Shown here: one piece after another, positions 33,776-43,625 of the stretch | Layout: the number at the start of each line of letters is the position of its first letter | Numbering within the stretch: position 1 is the stretch's first letter | NCBI GenBank assembly: GCA_020883125.1 | Contig: JAHREW010000026.1 | Location: 22,011 to 86,010 of the forward strand | Length of the DNA: 64,000 nucleotides | DNA from: Microcoleus sp. CAWBG506 | GTDB lineage: Bacteria; Cyanobacteriota; Cyanobacteriia; Cyanobacteriales; Microcoleaceae | Reading direction: 5' to 3' | Notes under the pieces: model-generated | What the model was told of the DNA's origin: nothing | Databases searched by the model: none | What the model saw: the letters and a program-made list of their open reading frames with translations, nothing else | Made by a program: the position numbers and the translations under genes

Positions 33776-35560
33776 ATCAAATCTTCTGCCTAAATAATCC
33801 TCTAGTTCCTGATTGTAAGGTCGAAAATAATCGCTCAACCAGTCGCGCACCGAATCGCTTATAGGCTGATAAGAACCAGGATTAGCATTTGGATATTCAG
33901 GTAATTGATATTCAGGCAAATCTAAAAAATCTAAAACTTGCAAAACAGTCGTCGCTGCACTGGCATAAAAATCTTCGCTTCTCAAAATCAACAACTGTGA
34001 TTTCGGAAAACAATCCAGCCAGTTTTTGATAAATTCTATATACCTACCGCGAGCTAAATAATTACCCGGTTCCTCGCCAATGATGTATGCTGGATTTTGA
34101 GCCAATCGTGCAATTTCATCGCTAATTGCTCGATCGAACGATCGCCCTTCCCAGTTTAACTCAGTCAAGCGGTAGAATTGAGAAATAGCGCGATCGACCG
34201 GATTTCGCAAAAGTACCACTAGCTTCACCTCTGGAAACGCGCTGTAGAGCCGTCCCGGTGCTTCCCGACAGTCAAAATAGCTCGGACTTGCTTCACCAGT
34301 CAAAAATTGCTCCCCGGCTGGTATGGGTGGAAAATGAGCCAAATACCAATCAATCCCTCTGTCAAAGTGCCACGAGAAAAAATCCATCTCCTTTTTAATC
34401 GGAGTCAAAATTTGCGGATGTTGAGCTAAATAAGTGTACAGAGAAGTCGTGCCGCACCGCTGAGAACCAATAATTATAAAATTGGGAGCTTTGACTGATT
34501 TTAAGTTCCAATGCTCTTGTTTTTTAGCGACGAGATATGCGAAAGTTTGTTTGAAACTGACCGTTCGATAACAATCAATCGCATTGGTGATTTTGCCTTG
34601 TCTCGTCAAAACTTCCCCCAAATTCAAATAAGGCCAAAAAGCCTCCGGTTGAGCTGCAACAACTTCGCGGCAAAGATTTTCAACTTGATCTAGCTTATTT
34701 TCTTTAACCAAAACTTCCCACAAATTGTAATAAAACCACCAAGGAATATCTGGGTTTATTTTTATTGCCTTTAAAAACGATGTCGCTGCTTCATTCCACT
34801 TTTTTTGATGGCTTAAAACAGCACCTAGATTGTAATAAGACCAGCAATCATCTGGTTTTTGGGCGACTATTTCGCGAGATGAGGCTAAGGCGCGGTCGCA
34901 CTTTTCTTGCTCCTGCAAAAATTCCCCTAATTGCACCGCCAACATATCACAAATTGGCTGATTTGTCAAGAGTAGTTTACAAAAAATAATTGCGCTTTCT
35001 AGGCGATCGCCCTGTGCTAAACTCCTCCCTACACCCAAATAAAAGTCGCGATTTTCCAGTGTAATCGGCAATTCACCTGGTAAAAACACTGACCTTAAGT
35101 CAGACTCTGCTTGTCGGAGAACATAGCCCAACTTCTCATAAATTCCAGGCAAATATCGGTCAATTAGAATAGCTTTTAAATACGCATAAATCGCTTCATT
35201 CCACTGTTTTAGCTTAGTCAAAGCATCGCCTAAATTTCCAAAAGACCAAGCAAAATCTGACTTAAGTTCAATTTCGCAGCGGTAAGCAGCAGCAGCATTC
35301 TCCCATTGTTCTAGCTTGAGCAAAACATCGCCCAAATTATGATAAGACCACGAAAAATCGGGATTTAACTCAACAGCTTTGTTATAGGCTACGACAGCTT
35401 CCTCCCACCGTTCGAGTTTCACCAAAACATCGCCCAAACCGTGATAAGACCACGAAAAATCGGGATTTAACTCAACAGCTTGTTTGTAAGCAGTAGCAGC
35501 CTCATCAAATTTTCCACTTTCTTGCAGGGAATTACCTAAATTATGGTATTCATTATTCAT
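33767..35560 (-). CDS. TPR-sulfotransferase fusion protein
   Basis: The 597-residue protein has N-terminal tetratricopeptide repeats (about 1-340; units such as NPDFSWSYHGLGDVLVKLERWEEAVVAYNKAVEL) followed by a PAPS-dependent sulfotransferase domain (about 350-595). The 5'-phosphosulfate-binding loop is IIGSQRCGTTSLYTYL and the 3'-phosphate motif is LVVLLRNPVDRAISQFYR; GEASPSYF also fits. It should transfer sulfate to a carbohydrate or protein, with the TPR region recruiting the acceptor. The ATG at 35560 follows GGAG and overlaps the upstream gene by 8 bp, so the two are translationally coupled. It is the last gene of a three-gene TPR operon. Confidence 0.92.
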   Translation of the reverse strand: MNNEYHNLGNSLQESGKFDEAATAYKQAVELNPDFSWSYHGLGDVLVKLERWEEAVVAYNKAVELNPDFSWSYHNLGDVLLKLEQWENAAAAYRCEIELKSDFAWSFGNLGDALTKLKQWNEAIYAYLKAILIDRYLPGIYEKLGYVLRQAESDLRSVFLPGELPITLENRDFYLGVGRSLAQGDRLESAIIFCKLLLTNQPICDMLAVQLGEFLQEQEKCDRALASSREIVAQKPDDCWSYYNLGAVLSHQKKWNEAATSFLKAIKINPDIPWWFYYNLWEVLVKENKLDQVENLCREVVAAQPEAFWPYLNLGEVLTRQGKITNAIDCYRTVSFKQTFAYLVAKKQEHWNLKSVKAPNFIIIGSQRCGTTSLYTYLAQHPQILTPIKKEMDFFSWHFDRGIDWYLAHFPPIPAGEQFLTGEASPSYFDCREAPGRLYSAFPEVKLVVLLRNPVDRAISQFYRLTELNWEGRSFDRAISDEIARLAQNPAYIIGEEPGNYLARGRYIEFIKNWLDCFPKSQLLILRSEDFYASAATTVLQVLDFLDLPEYQLPEYPNANPGSYQPISDSVRDWLSDYFRPYNQELEDYLGRRFDWA

Positions 35561-38500
35561 GCAAAACTCCTGCAATATTCATTAACTTCTCCAGGGATGT
35601 CAAATCCAAGTGCATATTTTTATGTACGGGTTTTTCAATAGTTAAGTCATCCAACAAATCACCAATTAAATAGTAATGTTCCAAACCGCACAAATTGCTA
35701 ATCATCCAATAACAACTGGGAACATAAATCGGAGAAAAAATCTCGATGACTTTAGTTCTCGGAGAGCAGAAAACTAGATTAGTCAATCCAGCTCCGTGAG
35801 GTGCCACAACTACTTTAGCAGCAGCCAAACAAGCTGCTTGTTCAGCTACCGACATCGTTTCCAGTTCGACACTGCGAAACCCCAATTTTTCCAAAAAATT
35901 AATTACTTCTTCATCGTTGACAATTCGCCGATAAGATGCTTTTTGTCTGCTGATATAAATTCGTTCTGAATAATTTATTTTTAGTGGTTGCTGTGTAGTT
36001 AAAAAAGCTTTTTTTAGATAAGCGCATTTCCATTTAGAAACTGCTCCCGCTCCATCATAAGAAATTGACGGAACTATTAATTTATCGGCGGTTATGTGGA
36101 GATTACACCGACTTTCTAAAATTTTATGTTCAGGAATTCCTAAAATATTTAAAGTTTCTTTTTGGTAAGCAGAATCGCAGGCGTTGACAACAAACTTATC
36201 TATACTTTCGATTAAACCGCTCCTTTGCAAAAGGTCAAATCGAGTCATGACATCAAACATCCAATGAAAATAAGCCGCTCCTCCCCAACGTGCTGATAAA
36301 AAAGCCACATTTCCTTCAATGTGTTCAACGGGAGGTAATTTGTCGGAAGTGATGACTAATTCAGCACAACCCATTGAAATATCGCGCACAAGTTTGTTGT
36401 CTGAAGTAATGACGGCTGTAGTCACAACATCAGCCCAAGCTCGTCCCTTTGGTAGTATCGCCACAAAAGCTTTTCTGCTATGAGTTTGGTTGGCCCAAAA
36501 TCTGTTGTTGCTGTCTGTTGTTTTGGAGGTTAATAAATTTATTTCATCGGCTGGATGGATGTCTATGCAGGTGATGTTCGGATTTGACTCGGCGACGATT
36601 GCCAAATCCTCTGTAAATCCACAGTATTTTTGCAGTACACTTAATGGTAAGATTTGATTGCTGCATTTTATGCGATCGCTCTCATCGACTTCCCCTTGTT
36701 GTTCCAGAGCATAACCTATGCTATCATAAACTTCAAACAAATCGGGTTGGATTTGTAGCGCTTGAATTAAATTAGTTACTGCCGGTTCCCACTGCTGTTT
36801 TTCAATTAAAGTTAAACCCAATCCTTCATAAAACCAACAGGATTTGGGTTCCAGATTAATGCCTTGTTCATAAATTGCGATCGCACTTTCCCAATCCCCT
36901 TGTTTTCGCAGTGCATCACCCAACTTTTTGTAAAGCCAAATAGTCTCCGGCGACAAATCAACAGCACGGCGAAAAGCCACTGCTGCTTCCGGCCAATTTT
37001 CTTGCTCTTCCAGCACTTCTCCCAAACTATTATATAGCCAACAAAAGTCAGGATTTAACTCAACAGCTTTGCGATAAGCAACCTCCGCTTCCTCCCAATT
37101 TTTCAATGCAATTAAAGCCTTGCCCAACTTGTCGTAAGCCCAACAAAAATCAGGATTCAATTCAATGACTTTGCGGTAAGAGACAGCAGCTTCATCGAAC
37201 TCAACAAGCTCCATCAAAACATCACCCAGACTGCTGTAACTCCAACAAAAATCAGGATTCAACTCAATTGCTTTGCGGTAAGCAGCCGCAGCATCAACAT
37301 ATTCCTCAATCGCCTCCAAAGTCTCGCCCAAATAGTGGTAAGCCCAACTAAAATTTGGATTCAATTGAATTGCCAGTCTGTAAGCGGTGATAGCTTGGTC
37401 AAACAGTTGTTTTTCTTGTAAACTTTTACCTAACTTATGGTAAAGTGAGTAGGTGTCAGACTTAATTTTAATTGCTGTTTGATAACGGGCGATCGCCTCA
37501 TCGGCATAACCCGTATTTGTCGCAATATCCCCCAGCTTTTCCCAACCTTGAGACAAGAGTGCTTGCTCATTCCCCAAGCTTTGATTACCAGTTTTTTTGA
37601 CAATCAGTTGATAGCCTTTATTAACTATTTCTAACTGACTTCCAAACATCTCCAGAAAAACATCTATCCCGATTTTAGTATCTTGCTCCGGGCTGTCTGG
37701 AAACGTAAATTCGTAATCATCAAAAATCATCAATCCCCCAACTTTCACCAACCTCCAAGATAAAATTGCATCTTGCAGGGCACTGGTGGGTTTGTGACAG
37801 CCGTCAACGTAAGCAATGTCGTAAGATTCCGAAGTTAAATTCACTAATAAGTCTTGAGAATAGCCTTCTAATTCAATGACTCGCTCTGCTAGTCCAGTTT
37901 TCGCAATATTCCCCTTAAAATGTTGTTGGAAGTGTAAATCTATGCAAGTAATTTTGGCGGTGGGGTGAGTTAAAATATTATCCAACAACCAGCAAGCAGA
38001 CATTCCTTGAAAACTGCCGATTTCCACAACTTGAAATTCGGGAATTCCTGCCAAGGGTTGCAAATATCGTTTCCAAATAGGGATATTGTGGGTAAACCAA
38101 TCTTGGGTAAATTGATAATTTTTCGTCGCACATTCAGCCCACCCCCTCAATGCGCTGGCTTTTTGGTGACAGACAATTGCTTCGTCTAATTCGCCTAATT
38201 GTGGTAAAATGTTGCCTAAATCGTTGTAAGCTTTAGAATCATTGGGGGCGATCGCAATTTGGTGACGGTAAGTGGCAATTTGTGCGTATAACTCCCGTTG
38301 TTTCTGCCTAACTTCCGAAAGTTTGGCGACTACTTCCGGCACCTTGGGTTCTATTTGCAGCGCCATGCTATAAAAGACGATCGCACCTTCCAACTGTTTC
38401 TGCTTAGCTAAACTATTTCCTAAATTTAGATAAAATTCCGCTCCATCTAACTCAATCCACAGCAATTTGTGGTAAATTTTGCCGCTAGGAAGCATCTCAA

Positions 38501-39644
38501 TATCTTGACAATAACTAACAATTGTGTTATCTATACCAGACTCGCTGCGTTTCCGCAAAACATATCCCAATCTCTGATTAATTCCCGTCAAATTGGGTTC
38601 AAGCTGAATCGCACGCAGGTAAGCGGCAACCGCTTCATCCCAGGATTTTTCACAGGTTAAGGCAATTCCCAAATTGAGGTAAAACCAAGGTACATTTGCA
38701 TTTAATTCAATAGCTTGGCGGTAGCAAATCACCGCTTCTTCCCACAGTTGCTTGTGAGCCAAAGCTTCCCCTAAGTAATTATGAGCCCAAGCGGAATTGC
38801 TATTAATTTTAATTGCTTGGCGGTAACAGTTAATTGCTGCATCCAACTCACCCTTTTGTACCAAAACATTGCCCAATCCCAGGCAGGCACGAGCATATTT
38901 TGGATTAATTTCAATACTTTTTTGGTAACAGGAGATTGCCCTGTCTAATTCTCCTCTATCCGCCCAAATTTTACCCAAACAGTGGTAAGATTCAAAGGAA
39001 TCCGGATTAATTTTAATGACTTTCCGGTAGTTGGCGATCGCCTCGAACCACCTTTTTTCCCGAAATAGGACCTCTCCCAAATTATGATAAGCTATTAATA
39101 ATTGAGGATCGATTTGAATCGCCCGCGAATAACACTCGATCGCCCGATCGCACTTATCTTGTTCCACTAAATGATTTCCGAGGGTGACGTACTCGTCAGC
39201 CGTTGCCCAATTCGGATCGATATTAAAAGCTTGATACCAATACTCTGTAGCTGTTTCTTGCTTCTGCAACTGCGTCCAAACTATCGCCAACTGTCGGTAA
39301 GCAGCAGCAAATTTCGGTGCGAGGGAAATTGCTTTTTCACAAGCTGCGATCGCCTTTTCCCAATGTTTTAGCTGAGAATACAAAATGCCGAGATTAGCGT
39401 AAACTTCTGGTAAATTGGGATTGCGATCGATCGCCGCTTCATACCACTGTTTAGCTTGCTCAATTTCTCCTCGAAGCTGCATTACTTTTCCCAGTGTCTG
39501 ACAAGCTGTCGCCAAATGTGGCTGAATTTTCAGGGCTGACTCACAAGCAGCCACCGCCTCATTTAACCTACCTTCAGCTAAATAAACTTCTGCTTGCTGA
39601 CTCAAATCAACCGCTGCTTTTTCCATCTTATCAATCGAGGGCAT
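35553..39644 (-). CDS. Giant TPR protein with methyltransferase and GT61 domains
   Basis: A protein of 1363 residues. Order: TPR block (about 1-500), a class I SAM-dependent methyltransferase (about 525-690; FQVVEIGSFQGMSACWLLDN glycine motif, ITCIDLHF, YDIAYVDGCHKPTSALQDAILSWRLVKVGGLMIFDDYEF), a second TPR block (about 700-1030), and a DUF563/GT61 glycosyltransferase (about 1060-1350; WGGAAYFHWMFDVMTRFDLL, YISRQKASYRRIVNDEEV, VVAPHGAGLTNLVFCSPRTKVIEIF). Two enzyme activities on one TPR scaffold suggest coupled sugar transfer and methylation. The ATG at 39644 is preferred to a TTG at 39668; an ATG at 39626 is possible. It starts 24 bp after the upstream GT61 gene and overlaps the downstream sulfotransferase gene. 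Confidence 0.92.
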   Translation of the reverse strand: MPSIDKMEKAAVDLSQQAEVYLAEGRLNEAVAACESALKIQPHLATACQTLGKVMQLRGEIEQAKQWYEAAIDRNPNLPEVYANLGILYSQLKHWEKAIAACEKAISLAPKFAAAYRQLAIVWTQLQKQETATEYWYQAFNIDPNWATADEYVTLGNHLVEQDKCDRAIECYSRAIQIDPQLLIAYHNLGEVLFREKRWFEAIANYRKVIKINPDSFESYHCLGKIWADRGELDRAISCYQKSIEINPKYARACLGLGNVLVQKGELDAAINCYRQAIKINSNSAWAHNYLGEALAHKQLWEEAVICYRQAIELNANVPWFYLNLGIALTCEKSWDEAVAAYLRAIQLEPNLTGINQRLGYVLRKRSESGIDNTIVSYCQDIEMLPSGKIYHKLLWIELDGAEFYLNLGNSLAKQKQLEGAIVFYSMALQIEPKVPEVVAKLSEVRQKQRELYAQIATYRHQIAIAPNDSKAYNDLGNILPQLGELDEAIVCHQKASALRGWAECATKNYQFTQDWFTHNIPIWKRYLQPLAGIPEFQVVEIGSFQGMSACWLLDNILTHPTAKITCIDLHFQQHFKGNIAKTGLAERVIELEGYSQDLLVNLTSESYDIAYVDGCHKPTSALQDAILSWRLVKVGGLMIFDDYEFTFPDSPEQDTKIGIDVFLEMFGSQLEIVNKGYQLIVKKTGNQSLGNEQALLSQGWEKLGDIATNTGYADEAIARYQTAIKIKSDTYSLYHKLGKSLQEKQLFDQAITAYRLAIQLNPNFSWAYHYLGETLEAIEEYVDAAAAYRKAIELNPDFCWSYSSLGDVLMELVEFDEAAVSYRKVIELNPDFCWAYDKLGKALIALKNWEEAEVAYRKAVELNPDFCWLYNSLGEVLEEQENWPEAAVAFRRAVDLSPETIWLYKKLGDALRKQGDWESAIAIYEQGINLEPKSCWFYEGLGLTLIEKQQWEPAVTNLIQALQIQPDLFEVYDSIGYALEQQGEVDESDRIKCSNQILPLSVLQKYCGFTEDLAIVAESNPNITCIDIHPADEINLLTSKTTDSNNRFWANQTHSRKAFVAILPKGRAWADVVTTAVITSDNKLVRDISMGCAELVITSDKLPPVEHIEGNVAFLSARWGGAAYFHWMFDVMTRFDLLQRSGLIESIDKFVVNACDSAYQKETLNILGIPEHKILESRCNLHITADKLIVPSISYDGAGAVSKWKCAYLKKAFLTTQQPLKINYSERIYISRQKASYRRIVNDEEVINFLEKLGFRSVELETMSVAEQAACLAAAKVVVAPHGAGLTNLVFCSPRTKVIEIFSPIYVPSCYWMISNLCGLEHYYLIGDLLDDLTIEKPVHKNMHLDLTSLEKLMNIAGVLHE

Positions 39645-39668
39645 AATTTCCACTACTCTAGACGCCAA

Positions 39669-42485
39669 CTAACCCAAACCAACCACCTCAACCATCCTCT
39701 TGAGCGAACTCAAGTTCACCAATATATCCTCTGTCAGGGAATTTTGATACATCAACTGTCTAATAGGATAACACTCAAAAGCCTCCCCAGTTAAAAAGTA
39801 ATGTTCCAACTCCAAATATTGACTGGTTCCCCAGTAATAATGGCTGATATAATGAGGCGACATCAACTCAATTACTTTGGTTCCACCCTGACAAAAAAGC
39901 GTATTTGTCAACCCACTACCGTGGGCTGCAACTATCACCTCAGCATGATAAAAATAGGCAATTTGCTCCTCCAGAGACATAGATTCAGGTAAAATAGAAA
40001 CAAACCCAAATTCTGCCAATACCTCAACCACATCTGCCTCATTCAATACTCGCCGATATCTAGCTTTGCTACGACTGATATAAATCCGTTTTGGGTAGTT
40101 AGAACTAGGTATAATTTCCTTCAGAAACTCCCCTCTCAAAAAATCTATCGCCCAGGCAGAAGGCCAGCCCAAATATCCAGCAAAAGATGGTACAATTAAC
40201 TCTGTGGCTTGAATGTGAGGCAGGCGATCGCTCTCCAAGACTTTCTCCTCTGGAATCCCCAGAATTCTCAGACTATCCCGTTGAAATTGATGCTGGCAAC
40301 TATTCACCAAAAACCAATCAATCTCCGCCAAATCCCTACCACTTCGCCGCAGCAACTCTATTCTCGGCAAAACATCAACCATCCAGTGAAAATAGACATT
40401 TCCCGATAAACCAGAAAGCACCGCCACCCTACCTTCAATCTGCTTTAAAGGTGGAAATGATTCTAAGTTAAAAACGCTATGTTTTCTGAGATCATGCTTC
40501 TCGCATCCCGGCAAAAATCCCGGATAATCTCTCGACACATCAGCCAACAAATAGTTATCAGGAGTAATAACTGCGATCGCCTTACAGATCAACCAATAAT
40601 TTTCCTGCGGCACAATCCAACTTCGCCCACTAGGAATTGCAGCAACAAAAGTCTTTGGCGACTCCACAGGTAGAGGTTGCGAGTTTGACAAACGGCAAAC
40701 TCCCCAACCCAAATGTATCGGATCGAACCACTTAGAAATTCGATGCAAACACAACCCGCAAGTTAAACCACCACAATCGGAATTAGCTAATTGGGAATTG
40801 GCAATTGGTAATTGGGAATAGGAAGTATTTTCTGCCCTGGTTTCGGCTGCATATTTCCAAACTATCTCAACATAATTACCCGCATCCAACCTAGCATTAA
40901 CCAGCCAATCCCAAGTAGATAAATAAATACCTTGAGGAAGTTCCATCGCCCTTGAATCTACGGCAATAGAATCACCTTGTGGCGATAATTGTGGCTGTGA
41001 ATAGCCGTAGGATTGCAACTCCAAAACTTTTTGATAATAATCGATCGCCCGTTCCCAATGGCCCTGTTTTTGCAGAACTTTTGCCAACTCAAAATAAACT
41101 TGCGGTAGAGCAGGCTGAATAGCCAAAGCCCTGTGGTATAAAAAAATAGCAGCATTTAAGCGCTTTTGCTTTACCAAAGAATTGGCCAGCCGCCAGTAAA
41201 GCTCTGTATTTTGAGGCTGAATTTGTAAACCTTTTTGGTAGTAAGTTGTCGCTGATTCGTGACCGCCGTACTCTGTTAAAGTATTCCCTAAATGTAGGTA
41301 AACTTCTGCTAAATTATCGCAAATTTCACCAATTGGAAATTGGGCATCTGGCATCGGGAATTGGGCATTGGGAATAGTTTCTTCCTTCTTCCTTCTTCCT
41401 TCTTCCTTCTTCCTTCTTCCTTCTTCCTTCTTCCTTCTTCCTTCTTCCTTCCTTCCAATTAATGCTTGCAAAAATCTACCACAAGCTGCGATCGCCTTTG
41501 AGAATTCATCATCATCATCTCTAGCAAATTGCTCCCTCTGTGCCAAATCGCAATAAGCCTCAACAAAATCCGGTTTCACGGCAATTGCTTGGGCAAAATA
41601 CGCCAAAGCTTGCGTAATTTTGCCCAAAGCCATCAGAGAAAACCCGGCATCAGTATAGCCCGAAATATAGTCGGGATTGAGTTCGACTACGCGATCGAAA
41701 CAAGCAACAGCCACCGAATGTTCCCCTTGTATTTGCCACGCCTTCCCCAGATTGTAATGAGCCAAAACCAGATCCGGCTCTAACTCGATCGCTCTTTGAT
41801 AAGCTGCGATCGCCCCATCGGGATTTTTGTCAAGCAATACTTGACCCAAATTATTATAAAGACTCGCCGAATCTGGCTGAATCGCCAGCCCAGTCTGGTA
41901 AATTTCCCTCGCTTCTGGAAAGCGATCCTGCTTTACCAAAGTGCAGCCTAAATTGTTGTAAGCATCGATATAATCAGGCTGGAGAGCAATTACCCGTCGG
42001 TAGCTATCTATGGCTGCTTCTAGCTGATTATTTTCAGCTAAAACCACAGCCAGATTGTAGAAAGCAAGTACATAATTGGGTTTGAGAGCGCTCGCCTGTT
42101 GATAACAGTCGATCGCCCCCAACAAATTCCCCTGTTTATGAACCACATTACCCAAGTTATAATATAGTTCCGGCCAGTCTGGTTTCAAATCCAGAGCTTG
42201 CCGATAGTGAAAAGCCGCCTCATCCAGCCACCAATACTCGCTATATAATTGACCCAAATAAGCATGAGCCACAAAAAATCCTGGCGAAATTTCCAAAGCT
42301 TGCACAAAAGCATCTCTCGCCGCCGTCGGATCTCCCTGAGCTTCTAGGATTTCGCCTAAAGTCGTGTAAGCTGAGGGTGAAAACGGCTGAAGTTCGATCG
42401 CCTTTTTGCAACAATCCATCGCCTCAGTTAACTTTCCCCGGTTCAAATAGACCTGGGCTTGCCCAATATATTCTTCAATACTCAT
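39669..42485 (-). CDS. TPR-GT61 glycosyltransferase
   Basis: A 938-residue protein: about fifteen TPR units (1-510), then a DUF563/GT61 glycosyltransferase (about 630-925) with YFHWMVDVLPRIELLRRSG, YISRSKARYRRVLNEADV and VIVAAHGSGLTNTLFCQGGTKVIELM. The domain is closely similar to that of the next gene, indicating duplication. Within the TPR region a heptanucleotide tract (41379-41456) is translated into KKEEGRR units followed by NAQFPMPDAQFPI, a stretch that interrupts the TPR solenoid. ATG at 42485 (MSIEEYIGQAQVYLNRG). First gene of the minus-strand operon, following a terminator-like hairpin after the RTX gene. Sugar donor and acceptor unknown; O-linked protein glycosylation is possible. 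Confidence 0.92.
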   Translation of the reverse strand: MSIEEYIGQAQVYLNRGKLTEAMDCCKKAIELQPFSPSAYTTLGEILEAQGDPTAARDAFVQALEISPGFFVAHAYLGQLYSEYWWLDEAAFHYRQALDLKPDWPELYYNLGNVVHKQGNLLGAIDCYQQASALKPNYVLAFYNLAVVLAENNQLEAAIDSYRRVIALQPDYIDAYNNLGCTLVKQDRFPEAREIYQTGLAIQPDSASLYNNLGQVLLDKNPDGAIAAYQRAIELEPDLVLAHYNLGKAWQIQGEHSVAVACFDRVVELNPDYISGYTDAGFSLMALGKITQALAYFAQAIAVKPDFVEAYCDLAQREQFARDDDDEFSKAIAACGRFLQALIGRKEEGRRKKEEGRRKKEEGRRKKEETIPNAQFPMPDAQFPIGEICDNLAEVYLHLGNTLTEYGGHESATTYYQKGLQIQPQNTELYWRLANSLVKQKRLNAAIFLYHRALAIQPALPQVYFELAKVLQKQGHWERAIDYYQKVLELQSYGYSQPQLSPQGDSIAVDSRAMELPQGIYLSTWDWLVNARLDAGNYVEIVWKYAAETRAENTSYSQLPIANSQLANSDCGGLTCGLCLHRISKWFDPIHLGWGVCRLSNSQPLPVESPKTFVAAIPSGRSWIVPQENYWLICKAIAVITPDNYLLADVSRDYPGFLPGCEKHDLRKHSVFNLESFPPLKQIEGRVAVLSGLSGNVYFHWMVDVLPRIELLRRSGRDLAEIDWFLVNSCQHQFQRDSLRILGIPEEKVLESDRLPHIQATELIVPSFAGYLGWPSAWAIDFLRGEFLKEIIPSSNYPKRIYISRSKARYRRVLNEADVVEVLAEFGFVSILPESMSLEEQIAYFYHAEVIVAAHGSGLTNTLFCQGGTKVIELMSPHYISHYYWGTSQYLELEHYFLTGEAFECYPIRQLMYQNSLTEDILVNLSSLKRMVEVVGLG
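41379..41456. repeat. In-frame heptanucleotide microsatellite (TCTTCCT)n
   Basis: About eleven tandem copies of the 7-mer TCTTCCT lie inside the TPR-GT61 coding sequence. Three units equal 21 nt or seven residues, so only changes by multiples of three units keep the frame. On the coding strand they give repeating RRKKEEG. This is a potential slippage site. Confidence 0.85.
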
Positions 42486-42627
42486 TACTCGCCAGCAGTT
42501 GCAGTTTCTTCACCCTAAATTTTAATGTTTAAACTTTTTGATATTTTACGATCCCTTTAGGGCTGGGTTGCTGACTCTACATACTACAAAGACATCTACC
42601 AAATCTCACTGATTGTTAGCAAATGTT

Positions 42628-42694
42628 CAAAAAAAAATTTAAAAAAAATTCTACACTTAATCAACCTCACCCCGCCCGTGGCAGAGTGAGGTTG
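42628..42694 (-). terminator. Intrinsic terminator of the RTX gene
   Basis: The arms CAACCTCAC (42662-42670) and GTGAGGTTG (42686-42694) form a 9-bp stem. Read on the minus strand it is followed within 15 bp by long T-runs (42629-42652). It lies 77 bp after the RTX stop and before the TPR-GT61 gene, so it should partly or fully separate the two transcripts. Confidence 0.75.
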
Positions 42695-42770
42695 AAATCA
42701 TCAAAAACTACCAACCTTGCGAGAACAGCCCCGGACACAATCCAGTGCCGCCCCACAACCACCAGTTGTT

Positions 42771-43625
42771 CTAGAACAACTCGAAGTTGCTTGCAGTAAT
42801 CGTCAGACCAGGTGTCAACTGAGCCACAGTCAGCACAGAAGAGCCTTGGTTGAAGTACAACACACCGCTTGTCGGATCGTAGACCAACTTGTTCGCCGTA
42901 GCAGCAGTTGGAGTCCCGGTGAAACCAGAAACCACAACAAACTCGCTAGCATCGAAGGTTGTGCCCAAACCAGCGAAAGCACCGCCCGACTTCAAGCGAA
43001 TCTTATCTTCCACAGGTGTAAAGTCAGTGATCGTGTCTACACCGAAATCTCCACCAGCGGAAGCAAAGTAGAAGGTATCGCTGCCAGCACCGCCTGTCAG
43101 CAAATCGGAGCCTTTGTCGCCAGAGATAAAGTCATTGCCAGCACCGCCATCAACAGTATCGTTGCCTTGACCGCCGTAGACGCTATCGTTGCCGTCACCG
43201 CCACTGACGATATCATTGCCAGTACCACCGTAGACCATATCATTGCCCGCACCGCCAAGTACGGTGTCGTTTCCTTCACCCCCAGAAACGGTGTCATTGC
43301 CAGCACCGCCATCAACGAGGTCATTTCCTTGATTGCCAAAGAGTAAGTCATCGCCATCGCCACCGGAGACCACATCGTTACCTTTACCAGCAGCTACAAT
43401 ATCATTGCCAGGACCGGCACCGATGACATCATTGCCTTTACCTGATAGAACCAGGTCGTTGCCAGCACCAGCGTTGATGATATCGTTGCCATCAAAAGTC
43501 AGGATGATGTCGGCTTGTGGGCTGCCAGTCAACCTGTTGTCGCCTGCGATACCTCTAATATTCGAGCCACCACCGGGCAGTGTGACTGAAATTGCTGGCG
43601 TAGTTGGATTAGTTACCTGTGTCAT
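42771..43625 (-). CDS. RTX calcium-binding protein (secreted, surface-type)
   Basis: The 284-residue acidic protein is built mainly of GGxGND nonapeptide RTX repeats (about residues 25-185; NDLVDGGAGNDTVSGGEGNDTVLGGAGND...), each pair binding Ca2+ in a parallel beta-roll. The C-terminal 100 residues (GGAGSDTFYFASAGGDFGVDTITDFTPVEDKIRL ... ITASNFELF) match the type I secretion-type tail. It has no N-terminal signal peptide, as expected for T1SS substrates. The start at 43625 has a very strong AGGAGGAG site, suggesting abundant expression. Similar RTX proteins (such as oscillin) coat gliding Oscillatoriales; surface location here is inference. The adjacent operon encodes glycan-modifying enzymes that might act on it. 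Confidence 0.92.
   Translation of the reverse strand: MTQVTNPTTPAISVTLPGGGSNIRGIAGDNRLTGSPQADIILTFDGNDIINAGAGNDLVLSGKGNDVIGAGPGNDIVAAGKGNDVVSGGDGDDLLFGNQGNDLVDGGAGNDTVSGGEGNDTVLGGAGNDMVYGGTGNDIVSGGDGNDSVYGGQGNDTVDGGAGNDFISGDKGSDLLTGGAGSDTFYFASAGGDFGVDTITDFTPVEDKIRLKSGGAFAGLGTTFDASEFVVVSGFTGTPTAATANKLVYDPTSGVLYFNQGSSVLTVAQLTPGLTITASNFELF

Noticed and set aside
42717-43346. Plus-strand frame of 209 codons opposite the RTX gene
   Set aside because: It arises from the repetitive GGxGND codons read backwards; low complexity and antisense to a real gene.
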